A DNA stretch of 64,000 nt from Actinobacillus genomosp. 2 (GCF_029773605.1 NZ_CP103807.1:1488001-1552000); one strand, 5' to 3'; positions 24,982-35,046 are shown, counted from the stretch's first letter. The notes: a model not told the origin generated them from the letters alone. Program-made: numbers and translations.

Positions 24982-25971
24982 ATGGCAACCATGAAAGATA
25001 TAGCTCGTATTGCGGGCGTTTCCACTTCTACCGTTTCCCACGTGATCAATAACTCACGTTTTGTGAGTGACGAAATTCGTCAGAGGATTGAAAAAGTAGT
25101 TGCGGAACTTAATTACACGCCTTCATTGGTAGCTCGCAGCCTGAAAGTAAAAGAAACCAACACAATTGGTATGTTAGTTACCACCAGTAGTAACCCATTT
25201 TTTGCGGAAGTGGTACGTCACGTGGAGCGTTATTGCGAACGTCATAATTATCATTTAATTTTGGTTAATACCGATGGTAATAGTGCCAATTTGGAACAAC
25301 ATTTAGACCGCTTGTTACGTAAGCAAGTGGACGGTTTATTATTGATGTGTTCCGAACCGCAAGATTTGGACGAAAGTGTGATGGCAAATATTCACTTGCC
25401 AATAGTGGTGATTGACTGGTGGCAACAGGCGTTAAATGCGGACAAAGTGCATGAAAATTCAGAATTAGGCGGCTATCTTGCGACAAAAGCGTTAATTGAT
25501 GCCGGCTATCGCGAGATTGCGGTGATTACCGGCGAACAATCGAAATCCCATACTTTAAACCGTTTACAAGGCTACAAGCGGGCGATTTTAGAGGCAAATT
25601 TACCAATTCACCCAGAATGGATTGTGGAAGGTCGCTTTGATTACCAAGCCGGTTTAGCGTGTGCCAGTCAATTACTTAATGCTAGTTCTCGCCCTCAAGC
25701 GATTTTTGCGATGAGCGATAGTATTGCAATCGGCGTATATCAAGCCGCTTGGCAAGCCGGTTTACGTATTCCGCAAGATATTGCGGTGATCGGTTACGAT
25801 AATATCGAATTAGCACAATATCTCGCACCGCCACTTTCCACCATTCATCAGCCCAAAGCCCGTTTGGCAAAAAATGCGGTGGAACAGTTAATCGCCCGTA
25901 TTCATCAGCCGGACAAAGCCTATCAAGAAATCGAACTTACCCCCGAACTTGTTGTTCGCCGTTCTTTTTAA
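24982..25971 (+). CDS. rbsR: Ribose operon repressor RbsR (LacI family)
   Basis: LacI-family repressor (329 aa). HTH MATMKDIARIAGVSTSTVSHVINNSRFVSDEIR, hinge around 48-58 (YTPSLVARSLK), ribose-binding domain from 60. Closely follows E. coli RbsR. Unlike E. coli, where rbsR ends the operon, here it lies first, 120 bp before rbsD and head-to-head with gntR (137 bp apart). The perfect RbsR palindrome at 26044 lies between it and rbsD. Confidence 0.95.
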   Translation: MATMKDIARIAGVSTSTVSHVINNSRFVSDEIRQRIEKVVAELNYTPSLVARSLKVKETNTIGMLVTTSSNPFFAEVVRHVERYCERHNYHLILVNTDGNSANLEQHLDRLLRKQVDGLLLMCSEPQDLDESVMANIHLPIVVIDWWQQALNADKVHENSELGGYLATKALIDAGYREIAVITGEQSKSHTLNRLQGYKRAILEANLPIHPEWIVEGRFDYQAGLACASQLLNASSRPQAIFAMSDSIAIGVYQAAWQAGLRIPQDIAVIGYDNIELAQYLAPPLSTIHQPKARLAKNAVEQLIARIHQPDKAYQEIELTPELVVRRSF

Positions 25972-25977
25972 AAAATT

Positions 25978-25993
25978 TGTGATAGACCTCTCA
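25978..25993. promoter_or_regulatory. CRP-like site upstream of rbsD
   Basis: TGTGATAGACCTCTCA: a perfect TGTGA half-site and a 4/5 right half (TCTCA). About 110 bp before rbsD and 50 bp before the RbsR operator. Confidence 0.5.
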
Positions 25994-26043
25994 AATCCGA
26001 TAAGAAGCATTTGCTTTTTTAGATGATTTTTTCTATTTTTTAT

Positions 26044-26063
26044 TCATCGAAACGTTTCGATGA
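26044..26063. promoter_or_regulatory. RbsR operator
   Basis: TCATCGAAACGTTTCGATGA is a perfect 20-bp palindrome with the LacI-family core AAACGTTT and close to the E. coli RbsR site (TCAGCGAAACGTTTCGCTGA). It lies 28 bp before the rbsD start. Confidence 0.9.
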
Positions 26064-26091
26064 GAAATAAAATCACCTAAATGGAGGAAAT

Positions 26092-26511
26092 ATGAAAAAA
26101 ACAGCGGTATTAAATGCACAACTTTCCGGTGTGATTGCCAGCCTAGGGCATACGGACGGCTTAGCCATTTGTGATGCTGGCTTACCGATTCCTTCTGAAC
26201 AACAATGTGTTGATTTAGCCCTGACTAAAGGTGTACCAAGTTTTTTATCGACCTTGGAAGTGGTGCTAACTGAACTCTTTGTCGAACGTATTTTATTGGC
26301 AGAAGAAATTAAACAAGCTAATCCGACTATTGAACAGCAGTTGCTTGAGATGATCAATAAACTTGCTCAAACTCAAGGTCGTCAAATCGACATTGAATAT
26401 GTGGTACATAGTGAATTTAAGCAACGTAGTAATCAAGCGAAAGCAGTAGTGCGTACCGGTGAGTGTTCGCCGTATGCGAATGTGATTCTTTACTCAGGCG
26501 TACCGTTCTAG
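26092..26511 (+). CDS. rbsD: D-ribose pyranase
   Basis: RbsD (139 aa) interconverts beta-pyranose and beta-furanose ribose so that RbsK can act. The signature [34 protein letters not shown] includes the catalytic His20 region, and the C-terminus has [22 protein letters not shown] precedes ATG 26092. It is the first structural gene, 12 bp before rbsA. The same fold recurs in FucU further along this window. Confidence 0.97.
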   Translation: MKKTAVLNAQLSGVIASLGHTDGLAICDAGLPIPSEQQCVDLALTKGVPSFLSTLEVVLTELFVERILLAEEIKQANPTIEQQLLEMINKLAQTQGRQIDIEYVVHSEFKQRSNQAKAVVRTGECSPYANVILYSGVPF

Positions 26512-26523
26512 AGCGAGAAAAAT

Positions 26524-28005
26524 ATGAAAACCTTGTTGAAAATCAAGGGGATTGATAAAGCCTTTCCGGGTGTACAAGCATTAAAAAATGCTTGCCTGAA
26601 TGTGTATGCTGGTAGAGCAATGGCATTAATGGGCGAGAACGGTGCGGGCAAATCAACCCTGATGAAAATTTTGACCGGTATTTATCAACGGGATGCCGGT
26701 ACGATTGAATACCTTGGTAAAGCGGTCAGTTTTGCTAATCCGAAAGCCTCGCAAGAAGCCGGTTTAAGTATTATTCATCAAGAACTCAATATTCTGGGTA
26801 ACTTGTCGATTGCGGAAAATATCTTCCTCGGGCGTGAATTTACCAATGCTTGGGGCGGTATTGATTGGCGTAAAATGTATGAAGAGTCCGACCGCTTGTT
26901 AGTACGTCTTGGGGTGAAACATTCCAGTCGCCAAGCAGCAAACGAATTATCGATCGGCGAATTACAAATGGTGGAAATTGCCAAAGCCTTAAGTTTTGAA
27001 TCACAGGTGATTGTAATGGACGAACCGACCGATGCGCTGACCGATACCGAAACCGAAGCATTGTTTAGTGTAATTCGAGAACTCAAAGCGGAAGGACGAG
27101 GCATTGTTTATATTTCTCACCGTTTAAAAGAGATCTTCCAAATTTGTGATGATGTAACCGTATTGCGTGACGGTCAATTTATCGGTGAAAGTACGGTGGC
27201 GGATTTAACCGAAGATCGTTTAATTGAGATGATGGTTGGGCGTAAGTTAGAAGATCAATATCCGCATATTGATAATCCGATCGGCGAGGTTTGTTTGTCA
27301 GTGAAAAACTTATCAGGTAGCGGTGTGAATAACGTTTCGTTTGAATTGCATAAAGGCGAAATTTTAGGTGTTTCCGGTTTGATGGGCGCAGGGCGTACCG
27401 AGTTGATGAAGGTATTGTACGGCGCATTATCGAAAACCGCCGGCGAAGTGTTATTAGACGGCAAAACGATTAATAATCGCTCCAGCCAAGACGGCTTAAA
27501 TAACGGCATTGTGTATATTTCTGAAGACCGTAAAGGTGACGGCTTAATTTTAGGTATGTCGGTCAAAGAAAATATGTCGCTGACCGCTTTGGAATATCTG
27601 TCGAATTGGGGACGTATTAACCACGAAAAAGAAAAAATGACCGTGGTGGATTTTATCGATTTATTTAATATTAAAACCCCGAGTCCGGATAAGATTATCG
27701 GCGAATTATCCGGCGGCAATCAGCAAAAAGTGGCGATTGCCAAAGGCTTAATGACTCGCCCGAACGTGTTGATTTTAGATGAACCGACCCGAGGTGTGGA
27801 CGTAGGGGCGAAAAAAGAAATTTATCAACTGATCAACAAATTTAAAGCCGAAGGGTTAAGCATTATTTTAGTCTCAAGCGATATGCCGGAAGTATTAGGG
27901 ATGTCCGATCGCATTATTGTAATGCGAGAAGGAGCCATTCGTGGCGAGTTTTCTCGCACAGAAGCCACCCAAGAAAAATTATTATCCGCCGCAATCGGCA
28001 AATAA
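26524..28005 (+). CDS. rbsA: Ribose ABC transporter, ATP-binding protein
   Basis: Tandem-domain sugar ABC ATPase (493 aa). First domain: Walker [10 protein letters not shown] (37-45), signature LSIGE (142-146), Walker [10 protein letters not shown] (162-170). Second domain: degenerate Walker [10 protein letters not shown], signature [15 protein letters not shown] and Walker [13 protein letters not shown]. The changed second P-loop is normal in this family. It energises ribose uptake with RbsC and RbsB. Confidence 0.97.
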   Translation: MKTLLKIKGIDKAFPGVQALKNACLNVYAGRAMALMGENGAGKSTLMKILTGIYQRDAGTIEYLGKAVSFANPKASQEAGLSIIHQELNILGNLSIAENIFLGREFTNAWGGIDWRKMYEESDRLLVRLGVKHSSRQAANELSIGELQMVEIAKALSFESQVIVMDEPTDALTDTETEALFSVIRELKAEGRGIVYISHRLKEIFQICDDVTVLRDGQFIGESTVADLTEDRLIEMMVGRKLEDQYPHIDNPIGEVCLSVKNLSGSGVNNVSFELHKGEILGVSGLMGAGRTELMKVLYGALSKTAGEVLLDGKTINNRSSQDGLNNGIVYISEDRKGDGLILGMSVKENMSLTALEYLSNWGRINHEKEKMTVVDFIDLFNIKTPSPDKIIGELSGGNQQKVAIAKGLMTRPNVLILDEPTRGVDVGAKKEIYQLINKFKAEGLSIILVSSDMPEVLGMSDRIIVMREGAIRGEFSRTEATQEKLLSAAIGK

Positions 28006-28018
28006 GTTAGACGCTTTT

Positions 28019-28027
28019 ACAAGCGGT
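28019..28027 (+). repeat. DNA uptake signal between rbsA and rbsC
   Basis: ACAAGCGGT, an exact Apl-type uptake signal followed by the AT-rich tail typical of extended signals, in the 56-bp rbsA-rbsC gap. Confidence 0.75.
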
Positions 28028-28061
28028 CAAATTTAGCAAGAATTTTGCAAAAGGAATCAAT

Positions 28062-29021
28062 ATGAACAAAGCATTTAATCTAAAAAAATTCCTGATAGAA
28101 CAACGTTCGATCATTGCATTACTCGCATTAATTGCGGTGGTGTCATTTTTAAATCCGAATTTTTTTAGTGTCGATAACTTACTGAATATTCTACGCCAAA
28201 CGTCAGTGAATGCGATTATCGCAATCGGTATGACGTTTGTGATTTTAATTGCTGGGATTGACCTTTCGGTTGGTTCAGTCTTAGCACTAACCGGAGCGGT
28301 AGCGGCAACTTTAATCGGTTTAGATCTCTCGATTTATTTAGTGGTACCGGCAGTATTACTATTCGGTGCGGCAATCGGTTTGTTAAACGGTGCGTTAGTT
28401 GCCTTCGGTAAAGTACAGGCGTTTATGGCAACGTTAATCACTATGTTGTTATTACGTGGTATCACCATGATTTATATGGAAGGTCGCCCGATTTCTACCG
28501 GTTTTTCCGACAATGCCGATTACTTTGCCGAGATTGGTACCGGCGAATTATTCGGTGTGCCGGTGCCGGTTTGGTTAATGTTTATCTTATTTGCTATCGG
28601 CTGGTTTATTCTGACCCAAACTCGTATCGGTCGTTATATTTATGCGCTTGGCGGTAATGAATCGGCAACTGCACTTTCTGGTATCAACGTGAATAAAATC
28701 AAACTATTTGTGTTTGCGGTTAGCGGTGTGTTAGCAGCACTAGCAGGTTTAATTGTCACCTCTCGTTTAGGTTCGGCACAACCGACCGCCGGTACCGGTT
28801 ATGAACTTGATGCGATTGCTGCGGTTGTGGTCGGTGGAACCAGTTTAATGGGCGGTAAAGGTCGTATTATCGGCACACTAATTGGTGCGTTAATTATCGG
28901 CTTCCTCAGCAATGCGTTGAATTTATTAGATATTGACTCTTACTATCAGCTTGTCGCAAAAGCGTTAGTAATTTTAGCAGCGGTTATTTTGGATAACTTC
29001 CTTGGCCGTAAAAAAGCGTAA
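28062..29021 (+). CDS. rbsC: Ribose ABC transporter, permease
   Basis: Inner-membrane permease (319 aa) with eight to ten hydrophobic helices. The EAA-like loop for ATPase contact and the family motif AIGMTFVILIAGIDLSVGSVLALTG (about 52-76) are clear, as is AIAAVVVGGTSLMGGKGRIIGTLIGALIIGFL toward the end. It lies between rbsA and rbsB, the same order as E. coli. Confidence 0.96.
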   Translation: MNKAFNLKKFLIEQRSIIALLALIAVVSFLNPNFFSVDNLLNILRQTSVNAIIAIGMTFVILIAGIDLSVGSVLALTGAVAATLIGLDLSIYLVVPAVLLFGAAIGLLNGALVAFGKVQAFMATLITMLLLRGITMIYMEGRPISTGFSDNADYFAEIGTGELFGVPVPVWLMFILFAIGWFILTQTRIGRYIYALGGNESATALSGINVNKIKLFVFAVSGVLAALAGLIVTSRLGSAQPTAGTGYELDAIAAVVVGGTSLMGGKGRIIGTLIGALIIGFLSNALNLLDIDSYYQLVAKALVILAAVILDNFLGRKKA

Positions 29022-29045
29022 CCTACCTCTCAAAAGGAGATTTCT

Positions 29046-29918
29046 ATGAAAAAATTAACTTCTTTAGCCCTTGCTCTAGGTTTAGCATTCGGTGCAAAAG
29101 CAATGGCACAAGACACATTAGCATTAGCGGTTTCTACGCTGGATAACCCGTTCTTCGTTACCTTAAAAGAAGGTGCAGAGAAAAAAGCCAAAGACCTCGG
29201 TTACAAATTAGTGGTGTTAGATTCCCAAAATGACCCGGCGAAAGAATTAGCGAACGTGGAAGATCTCACGGTGCGTGGTGCGAAAGTATTACTAATCAAC
29301 CCGACTGATTCGGAAGCGGTTGGTAATGCAGTAGCGATTGCGAATAAGAAAAATATTCCTGTCATTACTTTAGACCGTGGTGCGAATAAAGGTGAAGTGG
29401 TGAGCCACATCGCTTCCGATAACGTTGCCGGCGGTAAAATGGCGGGCGATTTTATCGCAGAGAAAGTCGGTAAAAATGCCAAAGTTATCCAATTAGAAGG
29501 GATTGCCGGCACATCAGCAGCACGTGAACGTGGCGAAGGCTTTAAACAAGCGGTAGCGGCAAATCAATTTGAAGTATTAGCCAGCCAACCGGCAGATTTT
29601 GACCGTACTAAAGGCTTAAACGTAACTGAAAACTTACTGGCAAGTCACGGTGCAGCTAAAGCGATTTTCGCTCAAAATGATGAAATGGCATTAGGTGCAT
29701 TACGTGCGGTAAAAGCGGCAGGTAAAGATATTATCGTTGTCGGCTTTGACGGTACGGATGATGCAGTGAAAGCGGTAAAAGGCGGCAAACTGGCGGCAAC
29801 TATCGCACAACAACCGGATAAAATCGGTGAGTTAGGCGTAGAAACAGCGGATAAATTGCTTAAAGGTGAAAAAGTCGAAGCGAAAATCCCAGTACCGTTA
29901 AAAGTGATTAGTCAGTAA
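29046..29918 (+). CDS. rbsB: D-ribose-binding periplasmic protein
   Basis: Periplasmic ribose receptor (290 aa) with a signal peptide (about 1-21, [21 protein letters not shown]). Mature protein starts [22 protein letters not shown]; ribose-contacting residues are in LDNPFF, the [18 protein letters not shown] segment and the ERGEGF loop. A strong AAAGGAG ribosome site is present. A 10-bp hairpin after the stop separates it from rbsK. Confidence 0.97.
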   Translation: MKKLTSLALALGLAFGAKAMAQDTLALAVSTLDNPFFVTLKEGAEKKAKDLGYKLVVLDSQNDPAKELANVEDLTVRGAKVLLINPTDSEAVGNAVAIANKKNIPVITLDRGANKGEVVSHIASDNVAGGKMAGDFIAEKVGKNAKVIQLEGIAGTSAARERGEGFKQAVAANQFEVLASQPADFDRTKGLNVTENLLASHGAAKAIFAQNDEMALGALRAVKAAGKDIIVVGFDGTDDAVKAVKGGKLAATIAQQPDKIGELGVETADKLLKGEKVEAKIPVPLKVISQ

Positions 29919-29926
29919 TTTTGGCT

Positions 29927-29953
29927 CCGGAACCGTTATTTTGACGGTTCCGG
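29927..29953. other. Hairpin between rbsB and rbsK
   Basis: CCGGAACCGT and ACGGTTCCGG pair perfectly around a 7-nt loop, 9 bp after the rbsB stop. There is no T-run after it, so partial termination or stabilisation of the rbsB mRNA end is more likely than full termination. Confidence 0.7.
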
Positions 29954-29990
29954 CATCGCTAGGTTTGTTTGAGGTCGGTTTGAGGTAATT

Positions 29991-30902
29991 ATGAAAAAAC
30001 TTTGTGTGTTAGGCAGCGTAAATGCGGATCATGTTATTCGAGTCCCTTATTTCCCGAAAGCGGGCGAAACGCTGAAAGGCGGCAATTATCACATCGCTTA
30101 TGGTGGCAAAGGTGCGAACCAAGCGGTAGCTGCGGCTCGTGTACGAGATACATCATTAGTTGATGTGGATTTTATCGCTTGTATCGGCGCTGATGATATT
30201 GGGCGAGCGATGAAACAAGCGTTTGTACAAGACGGCATTAATCCCGAACACATTGTTGAAGTGGCTGATCAAATGACCGGCATTGCGATGATTCAAGTGG
30301 CGGATTCAGGCGAAAACAGCATTGTTATTTCCGCCGGTGCGAATGCAAAGCTAGATGAAAGCGTAGTGGCACAACACAAAGCCACGATAGAGAACGCAGA
30401 TTGCTTACTGGTTCAGCTCGAAACGCCGTTACAAGCGGTCGAAAAGGCTCTAAAAATTGCGAAAGCTCACCACACCCAAGTGATTTTAAATCCTGCACCG
30501 GCACAGCCGCTCTCGGACGAAGTTTTAGCGAATATCGATATGATTACCCCAAATGAAACCGAAACCGCCTTACTGACCGGTGTTCAAGTAGTTGATGAAC
30601 AAACCGCCCAACAAGCGGCGAATGTGTTCCATCAAAAAGGGATTCAAACCGTATTAATTACTTTGGGGGCGAAAGGGGCGTTTTTAAGTGAAAACGGCAA
30701 CGGTGAAATCATTGCCGGCTTTAAAGTCATACCGGTGGATACCACCGCCGCCGGCGATACCTTTAACGGCGCACTGGCGGTTGCTTTATTAGAAGGCAAA
30801 TCAATGCGAGATGCCGTAATGTTCGCTCACAAAGCCTCTTCGATTTCCGTCACCCGTATGGGCGCACAAAGTTCGATTCCTACTCGAGCAGAGTTAGTTT
30901 AG
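29991..30902 (+). CDS. rbsK: Ribokinase
   Basis: PfkB-family kinase (303 aa) making ribose 5-phosphate. N-terminal GSVNADHVIRVPYFPKAGETLKG with the di-glycine GGKGANQA (38-45) binds ribose; DTTAAGDTFNGALA (250-263) has catalytic Asp256 and the anion hole. It follows rbsB by 72 bp including the hairpin, and closes the operon before an inverted uptake-signal terminator. Confidence 0.97.
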   Translation: MKKLCVLGSVNADHVIRVPYFPKAGETLKGGNYHIAYGGKGANQAVAAARVRDTSLVDVDFIACIGADDIGRAMKQAFVQDGINPEHIVEVADQMTGIAMIQVADSGENSIVISAGANAKLDESVVAQHKATIENADCLLVQLETPLQAVEKALKIAKAHHTQVILNPAPAQPLSDEVLANIDMITPNETETALLTGVQVVDEQTAQQAANVFHQKGIQTVLITLGAKGAFLSENGNGEIIAGFKVIPVDTTAAGDTFNGALAVALLEGKSMRDAVMFAHKASSISVTRMGAQSSIPTRAELV

Positions 30903-30918
30903 TCGTTTAACTTCATTA

Positions 30919-30970
30919 ACAAGCGGTTAGATTTTTGTAGCAACTTGCAAAAAGTTGACCGCTTATTTTT
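30919..30970 (+). terminator. Terminator of the rbs operon (inverted uptake signals)
   Basis: ACAAGCGGT (30919-30927) is opposed by GACCGCTT (ending 30964), with an internal AACTT/AAGTT pairing and a T-rich tail, 16 bp after rbsK. The right copy is an incomplete signal. Confidence 0.65.
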
Positions 30971-31016
30971 CTGATCCCTACCTTGTTATAAAAATCATTA
31001 TCATTAACATAAGTTA

Positions 31017-31030
31017 TTGATCCTTATCAG
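31017..31030. promoter_or_regulatory. FNR site upstream of dmsA
   Basis: TTGATCCTTATCAG matches the FNR consensus TTGAT-N4-ATCAA except for the last base. It lies about 105 bp before dmsA, suitable for anaerobic activation of a respiratory reductase operon. Confidence 0.7.
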
Positions 31031-31134
31031 CTTTTATCTAATTTCCGCACAAATTTTCTTATCGTCTTTACAAAGTAATTATAGAATCAAGACATACCCT
31101 TATTGAGTTATTTTTAATTTTATTTGGAGTGAAT

Positions 31135-33555
31135 ATGTCAATTACAAGACGTGGGTTCCTAAAAGGAACATCAGCAAGTATGACCGCATTAGCGGCATCC
31201 GGCGGTATCGCTCTCCCTTTTGTTGCTAAAGCTGAAACAAAAGATAATGTTACTGGGCAACAAGCTCAGGATGAAAAAGTGGTTTGGAGTGCTTGTACAG
31301 TAAACTGTGGTAGCCGTTGTCCGTTAAGAATGAATGTAAAAGATAATCAAATTTTATATGTGGAAACGGATAATACCGGTACGGAAACCTATAATCTTGA
31401 TCATCAAGTTCGTGCTTGTTTACGCGGTCGTTCAATGCGTCGCCGTGTTTATAATCCTGATCGTTTGAAATATCCAATGAAACGTGTAGGTAAACGCGGT
31501 GAGGGTAAATTTAAACGGATTTCTTGGGATGAAGCATTAACGGAAATCGCACAATCATTACGTAAAAATATTGAGAAATACGGTAATGAAAGTATTTATC
31601 TCAACTATGGTACCGGCACATTAGGCGGAACCGTCACAAAATCTTGGCCGCCAGGTTCGACTTTAGTTGCGCGTTTAATGAATTGTATCGGTGGTTATTT
31701 AAATCATTATGGCGACTATAGTACCGCACAAATTGCGGTCGGTTTAGATTATACCTACGGCGGTGGCTGGGCATTAGGTAACGGCTTAGCTGATATTGAA
31801 AACACAAAACTCATCGTTCTTTTCGGTAATAACCCTGCAGAAACTCGTATGAGTGGCGGTGGTTTAACCTATTGTTTTGAACAAGCTAAAGCGAAATCAA
31901 ATGCGAAGGTGATTATCATTGACCCTCGTTATACAGATACAGGTGTAGGTAAAGAGGATGAATGGATTCCTATTCGTCCAGGAACTGATGCGGCGTTAGT
32001 ATCTGCACTTGCTTATGTATTAATTACCGAAAATATGGTCGATCAGGCATTTTTAGATAAGTATTGCGTTGGCTATGATGAAAAAACATTACCGTCAGAT
32101 GCACCTAAAAATGGTCATTATAAAGCTTATATTTTAGGTCAAGGCGATGATGGCATTGCTAAAACACCTGAATGGGCGTCTAAAATTACCGGTATCCCGG
32201 TTGATCGTATTATCAAATTAGCTCGTGAGATTGGTCAAACCAAACCAGCTTATATTTCTCAAGGTTGGGGACCTCAACGCCGTAGTAATGGAGAGTTAAT
32301 TTCTCGTGCGATTGCTATGTTACCGATTTTAACCGGCAATGTTGGTATTAGTGGCGGTAATACTGGAGCAAGAGAAAGTGCTTATGGAATACCGTTTGTA
32401 AGAATGCCTACTTTAACTAACCCTGTGCAAGCAAGTATCCCAATGTTCTTATGGACGGATGCGATTGTTCGTGGTCCAGAGATGACCGCAACCACAGACG
32501 GCATTCAGGGTGTTGAAAAATTATCCGCACCAATTAAAGTCATTTGGAATTATGCAAGTAACTGCTTAATTAACCAACATGCTGAAATCAATCGTACCCA
32601 CGAAATTCTACAAGATGAGTCTAAATGTGAATTAATCATTACGATTGATAACCATATGACTTCAACTGCGAAATATAGTGATATTTTATTACCGGATTGT
32701 ATGACTTCAGAACAGATGGATTTCTGTTTAGATGCTTATGTCGCCAATATGAACTATGTTATTTTTGCCGATCAAGTAGTTAAGCCTTCATTTGAGTGTC
32801 GTAATATCTACGATATGTTAAGTGATTTAGCTGAAAAACTGGGTGTAAAAGAACAATTTACGGAAGGCAGAACTCAAGAACAATGGTTACGCCATATTTA
32901 TGAACAGTCCCGCCAAAAATTACCTGAGCTTCCAACCTTTGAAGAATTTAGACAACAAGGAATCTTCAAAAAAGTGGATCCAAAAGGTTTCTATATTGCT
33001 TATAAAGATTTCAGAAATAACCCTGAAGCCAATCCATTAAAAACCCCATCAGGCAAAATTGAAATCTATTCCTCTCGTTTAGCGGAAATTGCTCGTACTT
33101 GGAAATTGGAAAAAGATGAAGTGATTCATCCGTTACCAATTCATACCGATAGCTTTGAGCATTATGGTGATCCGTTAATGCAAAAATATCCGTTACAACT
33201 TTCTGGTTTCCATTATAAAGCTCGTACTCACTCGACTTACGGTAATGTTGATGTTCTCAAAGAAGCAAATCCGCAAGAGATTTGGATTAATCCAATTGAT
33301 GCACAAGCGAGAGGAATTCAAAACGGGGAATTAGTTCGTATCTTTAATGATCGTGGCGAAGTGCGTATTAATGCTAAAGTTACCCCTCGTATTATTCCAG
33401 GAGTCGTGGCATTAAGTGAAGGTGCTTGGTATGCACCAGATAAAAATGGTGTGGATTATTCAGGTTGTATTAATGTCCTTACTGCACAACGCCCATCGCC
33501 ATTAGCGAAAGGCAATCCGCAACATTCCAACTTAGTGCAAATTGAGAAATTATAG
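31135..33555 (+). CDS. dmsA: Anaerobic DMSO reductase-type molybdoenzyme, catalytic subunit
   Basis: Molybdopterin oxidoreductase (806 aa). A Tat signal (TRRGFLKG at 4-11) targets it across the inner membrane. The [4Fe-4S] motif is CTVNCGSRCPLR with the fourth Cys in RACLRGRS; bis-MGD binding segments follow, and the C-terminal molydopterin-dinucleotide domain begins around 680. ATG 31135 is preferred, 5 bp after GGAG; a GTG two codons earlier overlaps that site. It reduces DMSO or related S- and N-oxides with electrons from menaquinol via DmsBC. Confidence 0.95.
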   Translation: MSITRRGFLKGTSASMTALAASGGIALPFVAKAETKDNVTGQQAQDEKVVWSACTVNCGSRCPLRMNVKDNQILYVETDNTGTETYNLDHQVRACLRGRSMRRRVYNPDRLKYPMKRVGKRGEGKFKRISWDEALTEIAQSLRKNIEKYGNESIYLNYGTGTLGGTVTKSWPPGSTLVARLMNCIGGYLNHYGDYSTAQIAVGLDYTYGGGWALGNGLADIENTKLIVLFGNNPAETRMSGGGLTYCFEQAKAKSNAKVIIIDPRYTDTGVGKEDEWIPIRPGTDAALVSALAYVLITENMVDQAFLDKYCVGYDEKTLPSDAPKNGHYKAYILGQGDDGIAKTPEWASKITGIPVDRIIKLAREIGQTKPAYISQGWGPQRRSNGELISRAIAMLPILTGNVGISGGNTGARESAYGIPFVRMPTLTNPVQASIPMFLWTDAIVRGPEMTATTDGIQGVEKLSAPIKVIWNYASNCLINQHAEINRTHEILQDESKCELIITIDNHMTSTAKYSDILLPDCMTSEQMDFCLDAYVANMNYVIFADQVVKPSFECRNIYDMLSDLAEKLGVKEQFTEGRTQEQWLRHIYEQSRQKLPELPTFEEFRQQGIFKKVDPKGFYIAYKDFRNNPEANPLKTPSGKIEIYSSRLAEIARTWKLEKDEVIHPLPIHTDSFEHYGDPLMQKYPLQLSGFHYKARTHSTYGNVDVLKEANPQEIWINPIDAQARGIQNGELVRIFNDRGEVRINAKVTPRIIPGVVALSEGAWYAPDKNGVDYSGCINVLTAQRPSPLAKGNPQHSNLVQIEKL

Positions 33556-33564
33556 AGGTGAACT

Positions 33565-34182
33565 ATGGAACAATATGGTTTTTATTTCGATTCTGAACGT
33601 TGCACAGGTTGTAAAACTTGCGAATTAGCGTGCAAGGATTATAAAGATTTAGGTACTGATGTGAATTTCCGCCGTATTTATGAATATGCCGGTGGGAATT
33701 GGGTGCAAGGCAATGATGGTTGTTGGAACCAAGATGTCTTTGCTTACTATATGTCGATTTCGTGTAACCATTGTGACGACCCTGCGTGTGTGAAAGTGTG
33801 TCCGACCGGTGCGATGCACAAAAATGCAGACGGTTTTGTGATGGTAAATGAAGACACCTGTATCGGTTGTCGCTATTGCAGTATGGCGTGCCCTTACGAT
33901 GCACCACAATATAGTGCAAGCAAAGGGCATATGACTAAATGTGACGGTTGTTATTCTCGCGTGAAAGATGGACAAAAACCGATTTGCGTCGAATCTTGCC
34001 CGTTACGTGCATTAGATTTTGCACCGATTAAAGAGCTACGTGCAAAATATGGTGATCAGGCATCGATTGCACCGTTACCGTCAGCGGATTTAACTAAACC
34101 GAATTTAGTGGTTAAAGCCAATAAACACGCACGCCTAAGTGGCGATACAACTGGGTTCTTAGCGAATCCAAGAGAGGTGTAA
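33565..34182 (+). CDS. dmsB: DMSO reductase iron-sulfur subunit
   Basis: Electron-transfer subunit (205 aa) with four ferredoxin-like cysteine clusters: CTGCKTCELACKD, CNHCDDPACVKVCPTGA, CIGCRYCSMACPYDA and CDGCYSRVKDGQKPICVESCPLRA, 16 cysteines for four [4Fe-4S] centres. It passes electrons from DmsC to DmsA. It starts 9 bp after dmsA and ends 1 bp before dmsC, showing translational coupling. Confidence 0.97.
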   Translation: MEQYGFYFDSERCTGCKTCELACKDYKDLGTDVNFRRIYEYAGGNWVQGNDGCWNQDVFAYYMSISCNHCDDPACVKVCPTGAMHKNADGFVMVNEDTCIGCRYCSMACPYDAPQYSASKGHMTKCDGCYSRVKDGQKPICVESCPLRALDFAPIKELRAKYGDQASIAPLPSADLTKPNLVVKANKHARLSGDTTGFLANPREV

Positions 34183-34183
34183 T

Positions 34184-35017
34184 ATGAATGCAGGATTACA
34201 TGAATTACCGTTGGTTTTCTTTACGGTGTTAGCCCAAACAGCGGTCGGATTTTGGCTGATTTTTACCTTTGTGATGTGCAAAGGGACGAGTCCGAAAAGC
34301 CAAGGTTATTTACATAAAGGACTGTTTATCGCATTGTTATTGTTAGGGTGTGGTTTTATTGCGTCCGTGACACACTTAGGCTCGCCATTGAGAGCATTTA
34401 ACTCATTAAATCGTGTTGGCAGTTCTATGATGAGTAATGAAATTGCCAGCGGTGCAGTATTTTTCGCTTTAGCCGGTATTTATTGGTTATTCGCCGTATT
34501 AGGCAAAATGTCACAAGGATTGAACAAAGTGTGGTTAGTGGTGACAGCCTTGGTGGGTATCGTATTTATGTATATGATGAATAACCTTTATCATTTACCT
34601 ACCGTACCGACTTGGAATAATGCTATTACGTCTTGGCAATTCTATTTAACCGTTGTGCTTGGAGGCTGTGCGTTAGCGGTGGCGGTATTAAGCACAAACC
34701 CGCACCAGGATTATCAAGTAAAATGTAGCCCTTGGTTATATGTGCTAGCAGTATTCTGTGTCGCGGTAGTAGTGATTTACCAAGCATTTGGATTAGCACA
34801 TATCCATAGTTCGGTACAACAAGCGGTCAATTTAGTGCCGGATTTTGCCATTATGCAAGTGTTACGCCTCTGTTTATTAGCGGTGGCGGCAGCATTGATT
34901 GTAAAAGGTAGAACATTACCGTTACTTTCACTCGCTGTACTTATCACATTAGCAGCTGAAATGATTGGACGTGTACTATTCTATGGTTTACATATGACCT
35001 CCGGCATGGCGGTATAA
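34184..35017 (+). CDS. dmsC: DMSO reductase membrane anchor
   Basis: DmsC/NrfD-like anchor (277 aa) with eight hydrophobic helices, which oxidises menaquinol and holds DmsAB at the membrane. The start MNAGLHELPLVFFTVLAQTAVGFW and the SHLGSPLRAFNSLNRVGSSMMSNEI-type loop (here THLGSPLRAFNSLNRVG) match the family. A stem-loop follows the stop codon before dmsD. Confidence 0.95.
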   Translation: MNAGLHELPLVFFTVLAQTAVGFWLIFTFVMCKGTSPKSQGYLHKGLFIALLLLGCGFIASVTHLGSPLRAFNSLNRVGSSMMSNEIASGAVFFALAGIYWLFAVLGKMSQGLNKVWLVVTALVGIVFMYMMNNLYHLPTVPTWNNAITSWQFYLTVVLGGCALAVAVLSTNPHQDYQVKCSPWLYVLAVFCVAVVVIYQAFGLAHIHSSVQQAVNLVPDFAIMQVLRLCLLAVAAALIVKGRTLPLLSLAVLITLAAEMIGRVLFYGLHMTSGMAV

Positions 35018-35030
35018 ACTAAAATATAAT

Positions 35031-35046
35031 GGTGGGGAAACCCACC
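35031..35046 (+). other. Hairpin between dmsC and dmsD
   Basis: GGTGGG, loop GAAA, CCCACC: a short, very stable GNRA tetraloop stem without a following T-run, inside the operon. It may reduce chaperone expression relative to the enzyme or protect the upstream mRNA. Confidence 0.6.

Noticed and set aside
33649-33975. Cysteine-, histidine- and threonine-rich reverse-strand frames opposite dmsB
   Set aside because: They mirror the codon pattern of dmsB on the other strand; no ribosome site or homology was recognised.
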